Positions 36,088 through 45,482 of a DNA stretch of 64,000 bases are shown here, in pieces. Made by a program: the position numbers and the translations under genes. The notes beneath the pieces were generated by a model, which made no database searches, was not told the origin of the DNA, and was given only the letters and a program-made list of their open reading frames with translations. The first letter of the stretch is position 1, and every line of letters begins with the position of its first letter. Source of the DNA: Isoptericola cucumis (GTDB taxonomy: Bacteria > Actinomycetota > Actinomycetes > Actinomycetales > Cellulomonadaceae); NCBI RefSeq assembly GCF_014635665.1, contig NZ_BMDG01000012.1, forward strand, positions 1 to 64,000, read 5' to 3'.

Positions 36088-37221
36088 CTACGGGAGCGCG
36101 GCGTCCTGCAGGGCGAGCTCCTCGACGGGCACGAACTCCTCCGTCAGCCCGAAGGCCTGCGGGCCGAAGGCGTCCAGCGCCGCCGGGGTGCGCATCATCG
36201 CGGGGGTCGAGATCCCGAGCACGCGCACGCGCTGCCCGTAGCGCAGCCCCTCCGTCGTGATCGGCTCGGCGGTCTCCGCCTCCAGCACGCACACCAGGTC
36301 GGGCACGAGGGCGACGGTACGGCCGTCGACGCGCGCGACGACGTTCTCGTTCTGGAACTCCAGCTCGCACACCCGCTCGTCCTGCGAGGACCCGTCTCCC
36401 GAGGACAGGGGGACGATGCGGGCGCTGCCCTGCGCGAACCCGTCGGTGGTACGCCGCTCGACGTCCCGCACCTTGCCGACGAACAGCTCCCGCACGTGGC
36501 TGTAGGGCGTGCGGGCCAGGGTGTCGGCGATCGCGTCGAACGGCGAGCGCTTCTCCTCCCGGGCGAGCCGGATCGCCCGGCCCAGGTCCAGCGCCATCGA
36601 CACGGTGCGCGGGACGGCGGTGCGCCGCACGTCGGCGCCGGTCATCGCGTACTCCGCGATGTGTCCCACCCCGCCCAGCCGGATCGTCACGGCCCTCGCG
36701 AGCCACTCCATCTGGCGGTCGTCGTCGCCGGTGTCGATCACCACCTGCTCGCCCCGCTCGCCGGCGAGCGCCAGCGGCGAGCCGTGCACGCCGTAGACGG
36801 CGAACGTCTCCATCGACAGCTCGGGGAACGCGCGCCCCATGCCGTCCGCGTCGACCACCGGCAGGCCCGTCTCCGCCGCCACGACCAGCGGGATCATGGA
36901 GTTGATCCCGCCGCACTCGATGGGCATGGTGGCGTCCGCCGTCCGGCCCAGGTGCCGCTCCAGCGTCCGCAGGGCCAGCAGCGGCTCCGTGCCGGCCGGG
37001 ATCTTCTCGACCATGACGGTGGGCGCGCCCATCTGCGCGGTCGGGACGACGAACAGGTCGTCGGCGAGGTCGTCGGGGTCGAGCATCGTGATCGTCCGGT
37101 CCCCGAGCACCTGCTCCACGAGCCGGCGGCCGATGTACGGGTCTCCCCCGCCCCCGGTGCCGAGCAGGGTGGCGCCCCGGGCGAGGTCGGGCAGGTCGCG
37201 GGCGGTCAGCTCCCAGCTCAT
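36088..37221 (-). CDS. DUF917 (S-methylthiohydantoin desulfurase-like) protein, paralog B
   Basis: A 377-residue protein with full family motifs: LGTGGGGDPYIG (residues 20-31), QMGAPTVMVEKIP, ECGGINSMIPL, DADGMGRAFPE, ELEFQNENVVAR and TTEGLRYGQRVRV. The family, formerly DUF917, is now linked with thiohydantoin desulfurases of ergothioneine-type breakdown (established knowledge, from memory). Conserved Cys/His/Asp residues suggest metal-dependent hydrolysis. Overlaps the next gene by 4 bp. Expected to act on the same pathway as HyuA. Confidence 0.9.
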   Translation of the reverse strand: MSWELTARDLPDLARGATLLGTGGGGDPYIGRRLVEQVLGDRTITMLDPDDLADDLFVVPTAQMGAPTVMVEKIPAGTEPLLALRTLERHLGRTADATMPIECGGINSMIPLVVAAETGLPVVDADGMGRAFPELSMETFAVYGVHGSPLALAGERGEQVVIDTGDDDRQMEWLARAVTIRLGGVGHIAEYAMTGADVRRTAVPRTVSMALDLGRAIRLAREEKRSPFDAIADTLARTPYSHVRELFVGKVRDVERRTTDGFAQGSARIVPLSSGDGSSQDERVCELEFQNENVVARVDGRTVALVPDLVCVLEAETAEPITTEGLRYGQRVRVLGISTPAMMRTPAALDAFGPQAFGLTEEFVPVEELALQDAALP

Positions 37222-38297
37222 GCCGCGACCGCCGCCGCCCCGTCGAACCGGTGGGGCGCGACGTCGTACCCGAAGTACCCGGGCCCGACCATGGCGAGCG
37301 CCTCGTCGGAGTGCCAGCGGGGGTCGGCGGGGGCGGCGACCACGCGCACGCGCTGGCCGTAGCGCAGCCCCTCGGTGGTGATCGCCTCGCCGGTGTCGTG
37401 CTCGAGCACGATGATCAGGTCGGGGGTCGTGACGAGCACCCGGTCGTCGTGGCGGGCCAGGAGGTGCTCGTTCTGGAACTCCAGGACGAGGTCGCCGCCG
37501 GCCCCCTCGATGCGGGCGCGGCCGCGCGCGAACCCGGTGGTCGTCGCCCGCTCGACGTCGACGACCTTGCCGGCGAACAGCTCCCGGCCGCCGAGCCGCT
37601 CGACGATGCGCCGCACGGGGTCGTCGTGCTCGGCGCGGGCGGCCGCGATCTCCTCGCCGAGGCCGACGCAGGTGCTCAGGGAGCCGCGCACGAGGCTCTC
37701 GCGGGCCTGGGCGCCGCTCATCGGGAAGCCGGCGATCATCACCGAGCAGCCCATCTCGACGCAGGCGACGCGGGCGATGCGCTCGGTCCAGGTGTTGTCG
37801 ACGGTGGTCAGCACGCCGGTGTTGCCCTTGTCGTCGGCGAACGACAGCGGCGACGCCGTGACGCCGTAGAGGGTGGGCAGCACCATCTGCAGCTCCGGGA
37901 ACGCCCGGCCCATGCCGTCGGCGTCGAGCAGCGGCACGCCGAGGGCGGCCGCGGCCGCCACGGGGACCGTCGAGTTCACCCCGCCCACCTCGGCGCAGGC
38001 GACGTGGCTGACGGTGCGGCCCAGCACGTGCTCGAGGGCGCGCACGGACGCGACGACCTCGTCGAGGTTGGGCAGCTTCTCGACCATCACGGTGGGGGCG
38101 CCCATCATCGCCGCGGTGACGACGAGCGCGTCGTCACCGAGCTCGTCCAGGCCGACGACCGTGACGGGGCCGTGCTCGCGGATCGCCTGGGCGGCGAGCA
38201 GCGAGCCGATGTACGGGTCGCCGCCGCCGCCGGTGCCGAGGATCGCGGCGCCGCGCGCCAGCGGGCGGACCTGGTCGACGTCGATCGTCCAGCTCAT
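37218..38297 (-). CDS. DUF917 (S-methylthiohydantoin desulfurase-like) protein, paralog A
   Basis: A 359-residue protein with LGTGGGGDPYIGSLLAAQ, MMGAPTVMVEKLP, AEVGGVNSTVPVAAAA, DADGMGRAFPELQMV, LEFQNEHLLARHDD and TTEGLRYGQRVRV, all shared with paralog B. GGAGG lies before the ATG, and the preceding HyuA-like stop is 1 bp away. The first of three tandem copies; their divergence from each other implies an old duplication with specialised roles (hetero-oligomer or different substrates). Confidence 0.9.
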   Translation of the reverse strand: MSWTIDVDQVRPLARGAAILGTGGGGDPYIGSLLAAQAIREHGPVTVVGLDELGDDALVVTAAMMGAPTVMVEKLPNLDEVVASVRALEHVLGRTVSHVACAEVGGVNSTVPVAAAAALGVPLLDADGMGRAFPELQMVLPTLYGVTASPLSFADDKGNTGVLTTVDNTWTERIARVACVEMGCSVMIAGFPMSGAQARESLVRGSLSTCVGLGEEIAAARAEHDDPVRRIVERLGGRELFAGKVVDVERATTTGFARGRARIEGAGGDLVLEFQNEHLLARHDDRVLVTTPDLIIVLEHDTGEAITTEGLRYGQRVRVVAAPADPRWHSDEALAMVGPGYFGYDVAPHRFDGAAAVAA

Positions 38298-38298
38298 C

Positions 38299-39846
38299 TC
38301 AGGCCTCCATGTCCAGGTCGCCGACGGCCTTGGCCCGGATGCGGGTGGCGTTGCCCGGCAGGTACGGGATCGGCACCTCGTCGAAGTCGACGAGCTTGAC
38401 CGACTCGGGCAGGGCGCCCGCGGCGATGGTCTTGTCGACGGTCTCCTGGCGGACGGCCGCCAGCGCGTCCTCCCGGCCGCCGGGGGCGATCGAGTAGATC
38501 TTGTCGACCTCGCCGCCGACCTGCGCGATCGAGGCCCCGATCGCGTTGGCCACGGAGTAGTGGCCGGGCCGGTGCACCTCGCCGAACTCGCCGAGCGTGT
38601 CGGGCAGCAGGACCGAGCCGCCGCCGACGGCGACGACGGGGATGCGCTCCGCGCTGGTGCGCATGCGGTCCACGGTCTCCTCCACCCGCTGCGCGACCCG
38701 CTTGAGCACGGCGTCGACGAACGCCGGGTCCAGGTGGGCGACGCGGCCCGGGTCGCCGATCTCGGCGCGGCCCGCGGCCACGGCGACGTCCGTGGCGGTG
38801 AGCGTCGTGCCGCCGAAGACGAGCGCCTCGCTCGTCAGGCGGTAGCCGACCGACTGCGGGCCGACCTCCGCCGTCTGCTCGTCGACCAGAGAGCCGCCGC
38901 CGATGCCGAGGGACAGCACGTCCGGCATCCGGAAGTTCGTGCGCACCCCTGCCACCGTCACGTCCGTCGTGGTCTCGCGGGGGAAGCCGTTGACGAGCAG
39001 GCCGACGTCGGCCGTCGTGCCGCCGACGTCGATGACCGCGCAGGTCTCCAGCCCGCTGGTGGACGCCGCGCCGCGCATCGAGTTGGTCGGGCCGGAGGCG
39101 AACGTCGCCACCGGGTACCGGCGCACGTAGTCCTCGTCCATGAGGGTGCCGTCGTTCTGGCTGAGGAAGATCGGCGCGGCGATGCCCTCCGCGCGCACGG
39201 CCGAGGTGAGGCCGTCGACGATCTCGGTCGCCAGCTCGCGCAACGCCGCGTTGATCACGGTCGCGTTCTCGCGCTCGAGCAGGCCGATGCGGCCGATCTC
39301 GTGGGACAGCGAGATGGCCACGTCGTCGCCCAGCTCGGACCGGAGCACCTCCGCGGCCCGGAGCTCCAGGTCGTGGTTGACGGGGCTGAACACCGAGGAG
39401 ATCGCGACGGACCGGACCCCGTGGGCGGCCATGTCGCCGGCGTGCCGGCGCAGCTCGTCCGGGTCGAGCGGCGAGATGGGCCGCCCGTCGAACTCGTAGC
39501 CGCCGTGGGCCAGGTAGGTGCGCGCCGAGATCGCCTCGGAGAGCTTCTCCGGCCAGTCGACCAGCGGGGGCAGCGCCCGCGTGGCGGGCAGGCCCAGGCG
39601 CAGCGCGGCCGTCGGCGCGAGGCGGCGGGCCTCCACGAGGGCGTTGATGAAGTGGGTCGTGCCGATCATGACGGCCGAGACCTGCCCGCCGTCGAACGGG
39701 TGCTGCTCCCGCAGGCCGCGGAGCGCGTCGACGATCCCGCCGGTCACGTCCGAGCTCGTCGACTTCTTCACCCCGGCGAGCACGGTCGTGCCCGCCATGA
39801 GGACGGCGTCGGTGTTGGTGCCACCGACATCGATTCCGATGTGCAT
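38299..39846 (-). CDS. Hydantoinase/oxoprolinase (HyuA-like) family protein
   Basis: A 515-residue protein of the HyuA/acetophenone-carboxylase-alpha fold. Hydantoinase N-terminal motif GIDVGGTNTDAVL (ATP phosphate binding), TTHFINALVEARRL, central DVGGTTADVGLL (second phosphate loop) and a C-terminal GIGGGSLVD. HyuA subunits use ATP to activate cyclic amides or hydantoins before hydrolysis. No HyuB partner is adjacent, unusual since HyuA and HyuB normally pair; the three DUF917 proteins may take over. GAGGAG precedes the ATG. Confidence 0.92.
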   Translation of the reverse strand: MHIGIDVGGTNTDAVLMAGTTVLAGVKKSTSSDVTGGIVDALRGLREQHPFDGGQVSAVMIGTTHFINALVEARRLAPTAALRLGLPATRALPPLVDWPEKLSEAISARTYLAHGGYEFDGRPISPLDPDELRRHAGDMAAHGVRSVAISSVFSPVNHDLELRAAEVLRSELGDDVAISLSHEIGRIGLLERENATVINAALRELATEIVDGLTSAVRAEGIAAPIFLSQNDGTLMDEDYVRRYPVATFASGPTNSMRGAASTSGLETCAVIDVGGTTADVGLLVNGFPRETTTDVTVAGVRTNFRMPDVLSLGIGGGSLVDEQTAEVGPQSVGYRLTSEALVFGGTTLTATDVAVAAGRAEIGDPGRVAHLDPAFVDAVLKRVAQRVEETVDRMRTSAERIPVVAVGGGSVLLPDTLGEFGEVHRPGHYSVANAIGASIAQVGGEVDKIYSIAPGGREDALAAVRQETVDKTIAAGALPESVKLVDFDEVPIPYLPGNATRIRAKAVGDLDMEA

Positions 39847-39886
39847 CTCACTCCTCGGTTGGTGCGCGGGCCGGTCCGGCCCCAGG

Positions 39887-41227
39887 TCAGTCGGCGAGCG
39901 CCGGCTCCGGGCGAGCGCCCGGCTGCGTCGTGACGGCCCGCCCGACGCCGCGGACGAGGCCGAGCTTCCCGGCGACGACGTAGAGCAGCATGGCCAGCAC
40001 GACGGAGTTGATCGACGGGATGCCCACGTGGACGAAGTAGCCCACCAGGGACGACACGAGCCAGACGACGAGCGTCGCGGGCACCACGCGGGGCGCCGAG
40101 GCGGGCAGCGTGCCCTCCGCGCGGCTGGCGTCCAGGTCGCCGCGCCACCGGCGCACGACGAAGTACTCCGCGACCATGATCCCGGCGATCGGCGGGAAGG
40201 CGACGCCGAGGACCGTGAGGAAGTCGGTGAACCTCCCGAGGATCCCGGCGGCGGCCAGGACGGACCCCACCACGCCGAGCACGACGGTCGTGATCGTGCG
40301 GGACAGGGTGCGGCCGAACGTCGTGGACACGAAGTTCACGAGGCCGAGCGACGACGAGTAGAGGTTCCAGTCGTTGATCTTCAGCGTGCCCGTCAGCACG
40401 ATGAGCAGCCCGACGAAGCCGATCGACGACGTGATGATGGCGACGACGTTGCCGGTGCCGGCGGCGTGCGCGAGCAGCACCCCGGCGAGCCCGATGACGA
40501 ACTCGCCGAGCGTGACGCCGACGACGGTCTGCTTGACGACGTCCTTGCCGGACCGGTTGAAGCGGGTCATGTCGGCGGTGATGATGGCGCCGACGATGAG
40601 GCCGCCCGCGACGATCCCGGTCCCGGCGGCGATGCTCAGCTCGGGCCCGGGCGGCGGCGAGGTGAGCAGCTCGTCGAGCGGGTGCCGGGTCAGCTCGGTG
40701 ACGATCGACCAGCCGACGAGCACGAGGAACAGCGGCACGGTGATGTTGGCGAGCCACTGCATGCCGCCGAAGCCGACGGCCACGATCGCGGTGACCAGGA
40801 GGCCGAAGATCAGGCACCAGGCCCAGACGGGCAGCACGCCCGGCATGAGCGCCTCCAGCGACTCGGCCGAGATCGCGCTCTGGATGCCGAACCAGCCGAT
40901 CAGGCTGATGCCGATGGCGAGGCCGACCAGCGACGCGCCCACCTCGCCGAACCCGGTCCAGCGGGCCAGGAGCGCCGTGTTGAGGCCCTCCTTCTGGCCC
41001 ACGATCCCGACGACGCACATGATCACCTCGAGGATGATCGAGCCGAAGAGGAAGGCGAGCACCGCGTTCCCGAACGTCATCCCGTAGCCGAGCGTGGCGC
41101 CCATGAGGAACTGGGACAGGGCCGACACCTGGCCGAACCGCTGGACCGCGATCGCGAACCAGTGGCGCTGCGCGTGCGTCGCCACCCGCGCGAGCGCGAA
41201 GTCGTCCGACTCCGGGTGTTGTGCCAT
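39887..41227 (-). CDS. NCS1 family permease (purine/cytosine/hydantoin type)
   Basis: A 446-residue transporter with about 12 helices, CodB-like. Typical features: LGYGMTFGNAVLAFLFGSIILE (helix 1), GWFGIQSAISAESL (helix 3) and TADMTRFNRSGKD (helix 6 loop). NCS1 proteins import nucleobases, allantoin and hydantoins with Na+ or H+. AGGAG 5 nt before the ATG. First gene of the operon; gap of 40 bp to HyuA. Its promoter region has a TAGCGT box (41270-41275, minus strand) and a palindrome at 41328-41344. Confidence 0.93.
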   Translation of the reverse strand: MAQHPESDDFALARVATHAQRHWFAIAVQRFGQVSALSQFLMGATLGYGMTFGNAVLAFLFGSIILEVIMCVVGIVGQKEGLNTALLARWTGFGEVGASLVGLAIGISLIGWFGIQSAISAESLEALMPGVLPVWAWCLIFGLLVTAIVAVGFGGMQWLANITVPLFLVLVGWSIVTELTRHPLDELLTSPPPGPELSIAAGTGIVAGGLIVGAIITADMTRFNRSGKDVVKQTVVGVTLGEFVIGLAGVLLAHAAGTGNVVAIITSSIGFVGLLIVLTGTLKINDWNLYSSSLGLVNFVSTTFGRTLSRTITTVVLGVVGSVLAAAGILGRFTDFLTVLGVAFPPIAGIMVAEYFVVRRWRGDLDASRAEGTLPASAPRVVPATLVVWLVSSLVGYFVHVGIPSINSVVLAMLLYVVAGKLGLVRGVGRAVTTQPGARPEPALAD

Positions 41228-41327
41228 CGGGACTCCTGTGGCTGAGAGGGCTGGGCGTGTCGCGTGCCGACGCTAGACAGCGCAGCCACACCCGCCCAGA
41301 GACACTCTGCACAAGTTCCGCAGCGAT

Positions 41328-41344
41328 CTGTGCGACCCGCACAG
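41328..41344. promoter_or_regulatory. Palindrome upstream of the NCS1/HyuA/DUF917 operon
   Basis: CTGTGCG-ACC-CGCACAG, perfect 7-bp arms with 3-nt spacer. It lies about 55-75 bp upstream of the proposed -10 box on the minus strand, a usual position for an activator such as PucR. A related half-site, CTGCACAAG, is at 41307-41315. Confidence 0.5.
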
Positions 41345-41416
41345 TTCGCCCGCCCGCGGGCTCGGTCCCCCGGAGGCACCGTCGCGACGGCACGGTCGAC
41401 GACGGTGCCCCGGGCG

Positions 41417-43594
41417 TCAGCGGCGGACGGCGCCCGGCCGCAGGTCCAGCCGCCGCAGGAGCTGCGCGTTCAGCGCCACCACCACGGTGGACGCCGACAT
41501 CAGCAGCGCGCCGACCGACATCGGCAGCACGAACCCGACCGGCGCGAGCACGCCTGCCGCCAGCGGCACGGACAGCAGGTTGTAGCCCGCCGCCCACCAC
41601 AGGTTCTGCTTCATCTTGCGGTAGCTGGCACGCGACAGCTCGATCACCGAGAGCACCGACCGCGGGTCGTCGCTGGCGAGGATGACGCCCGCCGAGGCGA
41701 TGGCGACGTCGGTGCCCGCGCCGATCGCGATGCCGACGTCGGCCTGGGCCAGCGCCGGGGCGTCGTTGACGCCGTCCCCCACCATCGCGACCTTCCGCCC
41801 CTCGTGCTGCAGCTCGAGGACCTTCGCGGACTTTTCCTCGGGCCGCACCCCGGCGAAGTACCGGTCCACGCCGAGCTCGTCCGCGACCGACCGGGCCACG
41901 GCTTCCGCGTCGCCGGTGATCATCACGACCTGCACGCCGAGCCGGTGCAGCGCCTCGACCGCCTCCGCGGACTCCTGGCGCACCTCGTCCGCGAGCTTCA
42001 GCCCGCCGACGACGACGCCGTCGCGCAGCACGTGCAGGATGATCGCGCCGTCGGCGCGCCAGGCCTCGGCCTCGCGGACCTCCGCCGCCCCCTGCTCCTC
42101 CAGGAGCCGCGGCCCGCCGACGCGCACCTCGTGCCCGTCGACCGTCGCGACGACGCCCACCGCGGGGGACGACGAGAAGTCGCGCGCCCGCGGCACCGTC
42201 AGCCCGCGCTCGGCGGCGGCCCGGACGATCGCCTTCGCGAGCGGGTGCTCGCTGTCCGACTCGGCGGCGGCGGCGAGCGCCAGCACGCCGTCGGCGTCCG
42301 GGCCGTCCGCGCCGCCGGACGCGGTGACGACGTCGGAGACGGTCGGCTCGCCCTTGGTCAGCGTCCCGGTCTTGTCGAACAGGACGGTGTCGACGGTGCG
42401 CATGCTCTCGAGGGCCAGGCGGTCCTTGACGAGGACACCGCCGCGGGCAGCGCGCTCGGTCGCGATGGAGACGACCAGCGGGATGGCCAGGCCCAGGGCG
42501 TGGGGGCAGGCGATCACGAGGACGGTGACGGTGCGCACGACGGCGTCGTCCGGCATCCCGAGCGCCGACCACACGATCGCGGTGACCACCGCGGCGCCGA
42601 GCGCGAACCAGAACAGCCAGCCCGCGGCGACGTCCGCCAGGCGCTGGGCCCGGGACGAGGAGGCCTGCGCCTCGGTGACGAGCCGCTGGATGCCGGCGAG
42701 GGCAGTGTCGTCGCCGGTCGCGCTGACCTCGACGCGAAGGCCGGAGTCCGTGGCGACGGTGCCGGCGGTGACGGTGTCGCCGGTCGTGCGGGCGACGGTG
42801 CGCGACTCCCCCGTGACCATCGACTCGTCCATCTCCGCGCGGCCGTCGACCACCCGGCCGTCGGCGGGGACGCTGCCGCCCGGGCGCACGAGGACGACGT
42901 CGCCCACGGCCAGCTCCGTCGGGGACACGGTGACCACCTGGTCGCCGTCGGGCCCGTGCTCGACGCGCTCCGCCTCGTCCGGCAGCAGCGCGGCCAGGGA
43001 GTCGAGTGCCGACGTGGTCTGCGCGAGGGAGCGCATCTCGACCCAGTGGCCGAGCAGCATGATGACGACCAGCAGCGCGAGCTCCCACCAGAAGTCGAGC
43101 TGGTGGTCCAGCAGCCCGAGGCTCGCGCCCATCGAGGCGACGAACGCGACCGTGATCGCCAGGCCGATGAGCAGCATCATCCCGGGCTGGCGGGCCTTGA
43201 TCTCGTCCACCGCGCCGGTGAGGAACGGGCGCCCGCCCCAGGCGAAGATCACCGTGCCGAGCACCGGCGACACCCAGGGCACCCAGGCCGCGTCGGGAAG
43301 CTCGTAGCCCAGCAGCATCGCGAACATGCCGGACAGCGCCACGGTGGGCACCGCGAGCGCCAGCATGATCCAGAACAGCCGCCGGAACTGCGCCACGTGG
43401 TCGCCGTGACCCGCATGCCCGCCGTGGCCGCCGTGGCCTTCGTGATCACCGTGGCCCTCATGAGCGCCGTGGCCTTCGTGGCCACCGTGGCCCTCGTGAC
43501 CACCGTGGCCCTCGTGCCCGGCGACCTCCGCGTGCTGGTGGTGCTCGTGCTCGCGGACGTCGTCGGCGACGTCGTGGCCGTGCTCGCGCGACAT
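41417..43594 (-). CDS. Copper-translocating P1B-type ATPase (CopB-like, CPH motif)
   Basis: A 725-residue heavy-metal ATPase. The first ~65 residues are a His-rich leader of repeated HEGHGG units, replacing CXXC metal-binding domains. Then eight membrane helices, TGES-like MVTGESR, CPH in [15 protein letters not shown] (membrane metal site), [11 protein letters not shown] (phosphorylation), and [20 protein letters not shown] (hinge). CPH-type P1B-3 pumps export Cu(II)/Cu(I). Ribosome site GAGGAG before ATG. Two CsoR-like boxes sit just upstream, so copper-induced expression is likely; no csoR gene is in this window. Confidence 0.95.
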   Translation of the reverse strand: MSREHGHDVADDVREHEHHQHAEVAGHEGHGGHEGHGGHEGHGAHEGHGDHEGHGGHGGHAGHGDHVAQFRRLFWIMLALAVPTVALSGMFAMLLGYELPDAAWVPWVSPVLGTVIFAWGGRPFLTGAVDEIKARQPGMMLLIGLAITVAFVASMGASLGLLDHQLDFWWELALLVVIMLLGHWVEMRSLAQTTSALDSLAALLPDEAERVEHGPDGDQVVTVSPTELAVGDVVLVRPGGSVPADGRVVDGRAEMDESMVTGESRTVARTTGDTVTAGTVATDSGLRVEVSATGDDTALAGIQRLVTEAQASSSRAQRLADVAAGWLFWFALGAAVVTAIVWSALGMPDDAVVRTVTVLVIACPHALGLAIPLVVSIATERAARGGVLVKDRLALESMRTVDTVLFDKTGTLTKGEPTVSDVVTASGGADGPDADGVLALAAAAESDSEHPLAKAIVRAAAERGLTVPRARDFSSSPAVGVVATVDGHEVRVGGPRLLEEQGAAEVREAEAWRADGAIILHVLRDGVVVGGLKLADEVRQESAEAVEALHRLGVQVVMITGDAEAVARSVADELGVDRYFAGVRPEEKSAKVLELQHEGRKVAMVGDGVNDAPALAQADVGIAIGAGTDVAIASAGVILASDDPRSVLSVIELSRASYRKMKQNLWWAAGYNLLSVPLAAGVLAPVGFVLPMSVGALLMSASTVVVALNAQLLRRLDLRPGAVRR

Positions 43595-43617
43595 GGGGCC
43601 TCTCCTCTCGCTCGCTG

Positions 43618-43669
43618 ATACCCCCTAGGGGTATGTCCGTATCGAGAACGCTATACCTCCTGAGGGTAT
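43618..43669. promoter_or_regulatory. Two CsoR-like copper operators
   Basis: Box 1 ATACCCC-CTA-GGGGTAT (43618-43634, perfect) and box 2 ATACC-N7-GGTAT (43653-43669). Both match the TACCCC/GGGGTA symmetry of actinobacterial CsoR sites. Their centres are 35 bp apart, between the copper ATPase and the divergent acetyltransferase. Confidence 0.75.
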
Positions 43670-43767
43670 TCCGCCAGGGCGGACACGCACGCCGACGTCC
43701 GCCGCCCACCGCCCGCGACCGGGCAGGATCGCGGGTGCCCCGACCGACGACGCACGGAGAGACGCCC

Positions 43768-44418
43768 ATGACCGCTGTCCCGGACCCGGACCGGCTCACC
43801 CCCAGCACCCGCGACGACCTCACCAACGTCGTCTTCCTCAGGAACCAGGTGACGTCGCCGTTCCTCGAGGTGGGCGAGTTCACCTACTACGACGACGAGG
43901 GCACCCGCCCGCCGTTCGAGCAGGCGAACGTGCGCTACCTGTACGGCCCGCAGCGGCTCGTCATCGGCCGCTTCACGACCATCGCCCCCGGGGCGAGCTT
44001 CCTCATGCCGGGCGGCAACCACCCGATGGTCGGCCCCTCGACGTACCCGTTCACGATGTTCGGCGGCGCCTGGGCCGACGCCACGCTCGACACCTTCCTC
44101 GCCATCGAGCAGCCCGGGGACACGGTCGTCGGGAACGACGTGTGGATCGGGCGGGACGCGACCGTGCTGCCCGGCGTGACGATCGGCGACGGCGCGGTGG
44201 TCGGCGCGCACGCCGTCGTGACCAAGGACGTCGGCCCGTACGAGGTCGTCGCGGGCAACCCGGCACGGGTGGTCCGCTCCCGCTTCTCCGACGAGGACGT
44301 GGCGCGGCTGCTGCGGGCGCGCTGGTGGGACTGGCCCGTCGAGCGGATCACCGCCCACGCGGCGACGATCATGGCCGGCACGCCCGCGGAGCTGGAGCGG
44401 ATCGCCGACGCCGGCTGA
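43768..44418 (+). CDS. Xenobiotic acyltransferase (Vat/CatB-like hexapeptide O-acetyltransferase)
   Basis: A 216-residue left-handed beta-helix acetyltransferase. Hexapeptide repeats ([34 protein letters not shown]), NHP in [16 protein letters not shown] (Vat and CatB catalytic His region) and C-terminal [13 protein letters not shown]. Vat enzymes acetylate streptogramin A; CatB relatives acetylate chloramphenicol. Resistance is plausible but not proven by sequence. ATG 43768 chosen: the upstream in-frame extension is not coding-like. Divergent from the copper ATPase. Confidence 0.9.
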   Translation: MTAVPDPDRLTPSTRDDLTNVVFLRNQVTSPFLEVGEFTYYDDEGTRPPFEQANVRYLYGPQRLVIGRFTTIAPGASFLMPGGNHPMVGPSTYPFTMFGGAWADATLDTFLAIEQPGDTVVGNDVWIGRDATVLPGVTIGDGAVVGAHAVVTKDVGPYEVVAGNPARVVRSRFSDEDVARLLRARWWDWPVERITAHAATIMAGTPAELERIADAG

Positions 44419-44444
44419 GGCGCCAGGCCCGACGACGACCCGAG

Positions 44445-45419
44445 CTAGAGCCAGCCCACCCGCCGGAAGACCCGGTACAGCACGACGCAGCCGACGATCA
44501 TCAGCACCAGCGAGAACGGGTAGCCGAGCAGCCAGTGCAGCTCGGGCATGTGCGTGAAGTTCATGCCGTACACGCCGGCGACGACCGTCGGGTAGACGAG
44601 GATGGCCGCCCACGCGGAGATCTTCCGCATGTCCTCGTTCTGCCGCACCGACACTTGGGCCAGGTGCACCTGCAGCATGTCCGAGAGCAGGTCGTCGTGG
44701 GCGTCGAGATGGCGGTCGATGCGCTCGACGGTCGCGACCAGCCGGTCCAGCGCCCGGCGGTCCACGAGCGCGTGCCGCTCGTCCCCGGGGTCCACCAGCT
44801 CCGGGAGCTCGGCGGTCACCGGGAGCAGCGCGCGGCGCGCCTCCGTGATCTCGCGCTTGAGGCCGTAGACCTGCTCCACCGGGTCCGGCACCCCGCGGTC
44901 GAAGACGAGCTGCTCGGTCTCGGCGACGGCGTCCCCCAGCGCCACCTCGACCCGCGAGGCGACGCCCACGAGCGCGAGGACCAGGGCGAGCGTCACGCGG
45001 CGCGGCGCCGGCGCCTCGGCGCCGCGGTGGCCGTCCAGCCGCTCGAGGGCGGCGTCGTGCACGCCGGCGCCGCCGTCCTCGAAGGTGACGACGGCGTCGG
45101 TCCCGACGAGCAACCCCAGCTCGCCGGTGTGCACCTGCCGGTCGTCCTGCGTGAACCAGACGGTCGGGGTGAGCACGAGGACGTGGTCGTCGTCGACCCA
45201 GCGCACGACGGCGACCGGGCGGAACCGCGCGTCGCGGGCTCCGTCGCCGCCGAGCCCGGGCGCCAGCTCGCGGGCCGCGGCGAAGAACGCCTCGCGGTCC
45301 GCGACGTGCTCCCACGGCGTGCGGTGCGCGTCGTCACGGGTACCGGCGGCCGGTCCCCGGGTCCCCACGTACCGCAGCTCCCGCCCGTCGGACGGCCCTG
45401 AGCTCTCGTCGTCGCCCAC
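44445..45419 (-). CDS. corA: CorA family magnesium/divalent cation transporter
   Basis: A 324-residue CorA-type channel. The N-terminal cytosolic domain carries a SFT-like beta region (VLVLTPTVWFTQDD, HTGELGLLVGTDAVVTFEDG), then long helices, and the C-terminus has YGMNFTHMPEL (the GMN selectivity motif) between two membrane helices. Imports Mg2+ or Co2+. CAGAAT (45426-45431, minus strand) is 6 nt before GTG 45419; an in-frame GTG at 45470 is the alternative start, giving 341 residues. Follows the MFS gene by 63 bp on the same strand. Confidence 0.88.
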   Translation of the reverse strand: MGDDESSGPSDGRELRYVGTRGPAAGTRDDAHRTPWEHVADREAFFAAARELAPGLGGDGARDARFRPVAVVRWVDDDHVLVLTPTVWFTQDDRQVHTGELGLLVGTDAVVTFEDGGAGVHDAALERLDGHRGAEAPAPRRVTLALVLALVGVASRVEVALGDAVAETEQLVFDRGVPDPVEQVYGLKREITEARRALLPVTAELPELVDPGDERHALVDRRALDRLVATVERIDRHLDAHDDLLSDMLQVHLAQVSVRQNEDMRKISAWAAILVYPTVVAGVYGMNFTHMPELHWLLGYPFSLVLMIVGCVVLYRVFRRVGWL

Positions 45420-45482
45420 CCCTGCATTCTGGGGCGGGAGCGACCGGACGGCACGGCGGGGTCGGGCCACGCGCCCCGGCCG

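Noticed and set aside
38299-39846. A HyuB partner fused or adjacent to the HyuA-like gene
   Set aside because: Downstream genes all carry DUF917 motifs and upstream is the permease; no HyuB-like sequence found.
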